Assembly (NCBI GenBank): GCA_029881855.1 | Contig: JAOULU010000081.1 | Coordinates: 1 to 7,242, forward strand | DNA from: Nitrosomonas sp. | Lineage (GTDB): Bacteria > Pseudomonadota > Gammaproteobacteria > Burkholderiales > Nitrosomonadaceae | Length of the DNA stretch: 7,242 nucleotides | Reading direction: 5' to 3' | Shown here: piece by piece, positions 5,471 through 7,242 of the stretch | Position numbering within the stretch: position 1 is the first letter of the stretch | Layout of the letters: each line of letters starts with the position of its first letter | The notes under the pieces: generated by a model | Told to the model about the DNA's origin: nothing | What the model saw: only the letters and a program-made list of their open reading frames with translations | The model's database searches: none | Position numbers and translations under genes: made by a program

Positions 5471-7242
5471 CTAAAGGTGGTCGTGCGTATGTTCGTTTGG
5501 AATATCTAAAGTTTTTGCTATTGTAGATTCTGGTAGTTCGCCAAGTAAAAAATAATCAATGACGTGCCTGGCGATAGGCGCTGCTGTTGCGCCACCGTGA
5601 CCACCATTTTCAACGACAATAGATAATACTATTTTAGGGTTTTCAGCAGGTGCATAGGCAATAAATAGAGCATGATCACGATGCTGTTCTTGGATGAGGT
5701 CTGCTTTATATCGTTCTCCTTGCCTAATGCCGATTACTTGTGAGGTGCCTGTTTTTCCAGCAAAAGTATATGCTGCGTCCTCTGCTATGTGGGCTGCTGT
5801 ACCGCCAGGTTGTAGTACATCTACTAATGCACGTCGTACTAGATCCATATTTTCTTTTTTATATTCAAGCGTATATAACAGTTCTCCTTTTTTTACTCGG
5901 GTTATGCCGGTTTGGTCATTTGTTATTTGTTTAACTAAATGGGGCTGGAAAGCTTTTCCCTTATTGGCAAGTATTGATGTGGAGAAGGCAAGTTGTAGGG
6001 GTGTGGTAAGATTATAGCCCTGGCCAATGCCTACCGAAATGGTATCACCGACATACCATTGTTGTTTATGCCGTCGCATTTTCCATTCTGGAGAAGGCAG
6101 TAGCCCCGCTAATTCGCCGCTGATATCAATCCCAGTTTTTTCCCCCAAACCGAATTGTTTTACATAGCTATGTATGGTTTCAATACCCATGTCATAGGCG
6201 AGGCTGTAATAGTATGTGTCACAGGACACTACTAGAGATTTGTGTAGATTAACTTTGCCATGACCACCTGCTTTCCAGTCACGGTAACGATGTTTTATTC
6301 CAGGCAGAGTAAAGTAGCCTGCATCATCCATCGTAAATTCAGGTGTGCGTTTGTCTAATTCAAGTGCAGCTAATGCCATGAAAGGTTTAAAGGCAGATCC
6401 AGGAGGGTATAAGCCGCGTAATGCACGGTTATTAAGTGGTTTGTCGGTAGAGTTATTGAGCAAATCCCAATTATCTTGATCAATACCGCCAACGAAAAGA
6501 TTGGCATCAAATGTTGGTTTGCTAACGAAAGCCAATACTTCACCATTATTGGGATCTAATGCAACCAGTGCACCTCGCAGATCACCAAAGGCTTTGTCTG
6601 CAACTTGTTGTAATTTTATATCTAATGATAACGTCAAGTTGTTTCCTGGAACAGGTGGTGTGCGTGATAGAACTCGAACTGGTCGTCCTGCAGCATCTGT
6701 TTCTACCTCTTCAAAACCGGTGATACCGTGTAATTCTTTTTCGTAGCTATGCTCAATACCTATTCTGCCAATGTAATGAGAGCCATGGTAGTTATCGAGT
6801 TCCTCATTGACATCAAGTTTCTTGATGTCTTTGTCATTGATGCGACTGATATAACCAATTACATGAGCAACACTTTCTCCATATGGATATTGGCGCAATA
6901 TGCGTGCCTGGATATCAATACCTGGAAAACGATAACGATTTGCAGCAAAGCGTGCTACTTCCTCATCTGTTAGGCGCTTTCGGATGGGTATGCTTTTAAA
7001 ACGTCGGCTTTCCTTCATCAGTCGTTTAAAACGTTGGCGATCTCTTGGGGTAATTGTAACGACTGTTGCAAGTTCATCTAACGTTGATTTGAGGTCAAGT
7101 ACTTTATCGGGTGTAATCTCAAGGGTGTAAATTGAGTGGTTATCTGCCAAGATTTCGCCGTTACGGTCAGTGATTATGCCGCGATTGGGAACTAGTGGGG
7201 AAATGGAAATACGGTTGGCTTCTGCAAGTGTATGATAATGTT
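5471..7242 (-). CDS. mrdA: PBP2 (MrdA) peptidoglycan D,D-transpeptidase, N-terminus beyond window
   Basis: 589 residues are visible, ending in TAG at 5473-5471; the frame is open at the right edge, where it reads HYHTLAEANRISISPLVPNR, a conserved part of the PBP2 N-terminal region. About 40-50 residues, including the membrane anchor, are missing. Class B PBP2 cross-links new peptidoglycan in the periplasm as partner of RodA and is the target of mecillinam-type beta-lactams. In fragment numbering the pedestal domain covers about 1-200 and the transpeptidase domain about 220-570, with SAFK (282-285, nucleophile Ser282), SCD (339-341) as the second motif and KTGTS (496-500) as the third. Asp306, Asp321, His327 and Cys340 match the spacing of the zinc site reported in Acinetobacter PBP2. 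The TTG at 7150-7148 (ILADN) is an internal Leu codon, not the start. The C-terminus is short and His-rich (HTHDHL). The gene belongs to the mrdA-rodA-rlpA operon; mreD is expected to the right. Confidence 0.98.
   Translation of the reverse strand, partial: HYHTLAEANRISISPLVPNRGIITDRNGEILADNHSIYTLEITPDKVLDLKSTLDELATVVTITPRDRQRFKRLMKESRRFKSIPIRKRLTDEEVARFAANRYRFPGIDIQARILRQYPYGESVAHVIGYISRINDKDIKKLDVNEELDNYHGSHYIGRIGIEHSYEKELHGITGFEEVETDAAGRPVRVLSRTPPVPGNNLTLSLDIKLQQVADKAFGDLRGALVALDPNNGEVLAFVSKPTFDANLFVGGIDQDNWDLLNNSTDKPLNNRALRGLYPPGSAFKPFMALAALELDKRTPEFTMDDAGYFTLPGIKHRYRDWKAGGHGKVNLHKSLVVSCDTYYYSLAYDMGIETIHSYVKQFGLGEKTGIDISGELAGLLPSPEWKMRRHKQQWYVGDTISVGIGQGYNLTTPLQLAFSTSILANKGKAFQPHLVKQITNDQTGITRVKKGELLYTLEYKKENMDLVRRALVDVLQPGGTAAHIAEDAAYTFAGKTGTSQVIGIRQGERYKADLIQEQHRDHALFIAYAPAENPKIVLSIVVENGGHGGATAAPIARHVIDYFLLGELPESTIAKTLDIPNEHTHDHL

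Noticed and set aside
5694..6017. Plus-strand 107-codon frame antisense to mrdA
   Set aside because: It is a shadow of the PBP2 transpeptidase domain, including the KTG motif, with no signature of its own.

Overview
The window comes from a Gram-negative proteobacterium with an AT-rich genome (roughly 40 % GC by eye). The gene order PBP2 - RodA - RlpA is typical of the cell-wall elongation cluster. Having rlpA directly behind rodA, with no mltB or dacA between them, together with the style of the PBP2 and RlpA sequences, suggests a betaproteobacterium, perhaps in or near the Nitrosomonadales/Methylophilales. That placement is an inference from memory and is uncertain. All six supported genes lie on the minus strand, so transcription runs from right to left.

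Right half (3438-7242): mrdA (PBP2 transpeptidase, N-terminus beyond the window), rodA (SEDS glycan polymerase) and rlpA (outer-membrane lipoprotein with a lytic-transglycosylase fold and a SPOR domain). The mrdA-rodA gap is 15 bases and rodA-rlpA overlap by ATGA, so this is a tight operon. mreBCD would be expected just beyond the right edge. PBP2 and RodA form the polymerase/cross-linking pair of the elongasome, and RlpA acts on glycan strands at the outer-membrane side. A hairpin followed by a U-rich stretch at 3325-3379 is a plausible end of the transcript.

Middle (2051-3437): a single gene for a secreted, probable outer-membrane beta-barrel protein of unknown function (2506-3213), followed by a 455-base AT-rich gap. 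The gap carries a very clear intrinsic terminator pointing in the PLUS direction (2435-2464), although no recognised plus-strand gene precedes it. A 17-codon hydrophobic reading frame with a Shine-Dalgarno-like sequence sits upstream of it, so a small plus-strand transcript is possible.

Left part (1-2050): a TraB/PrgY-family membrane protein (836-2050), then, after only 4 bases, the first 277 codons of an ABC exporter that runs off the left edge. The pair looks co-transcribed.

I saw no tRNA, rRNA, CRISPR array, insertion sequence or clear mobile element. Most of the window is conserved housekeeping DNA. The points worth a second look are the orphan plus-strand terminator with its micro-ORF, the TraB-ABC pair, the uncharacterised barrel protein, a conserved zinc-type site in PBP2, and the lack of Shine-Dalgarno sequences in front of all five visible minus-strand starts.
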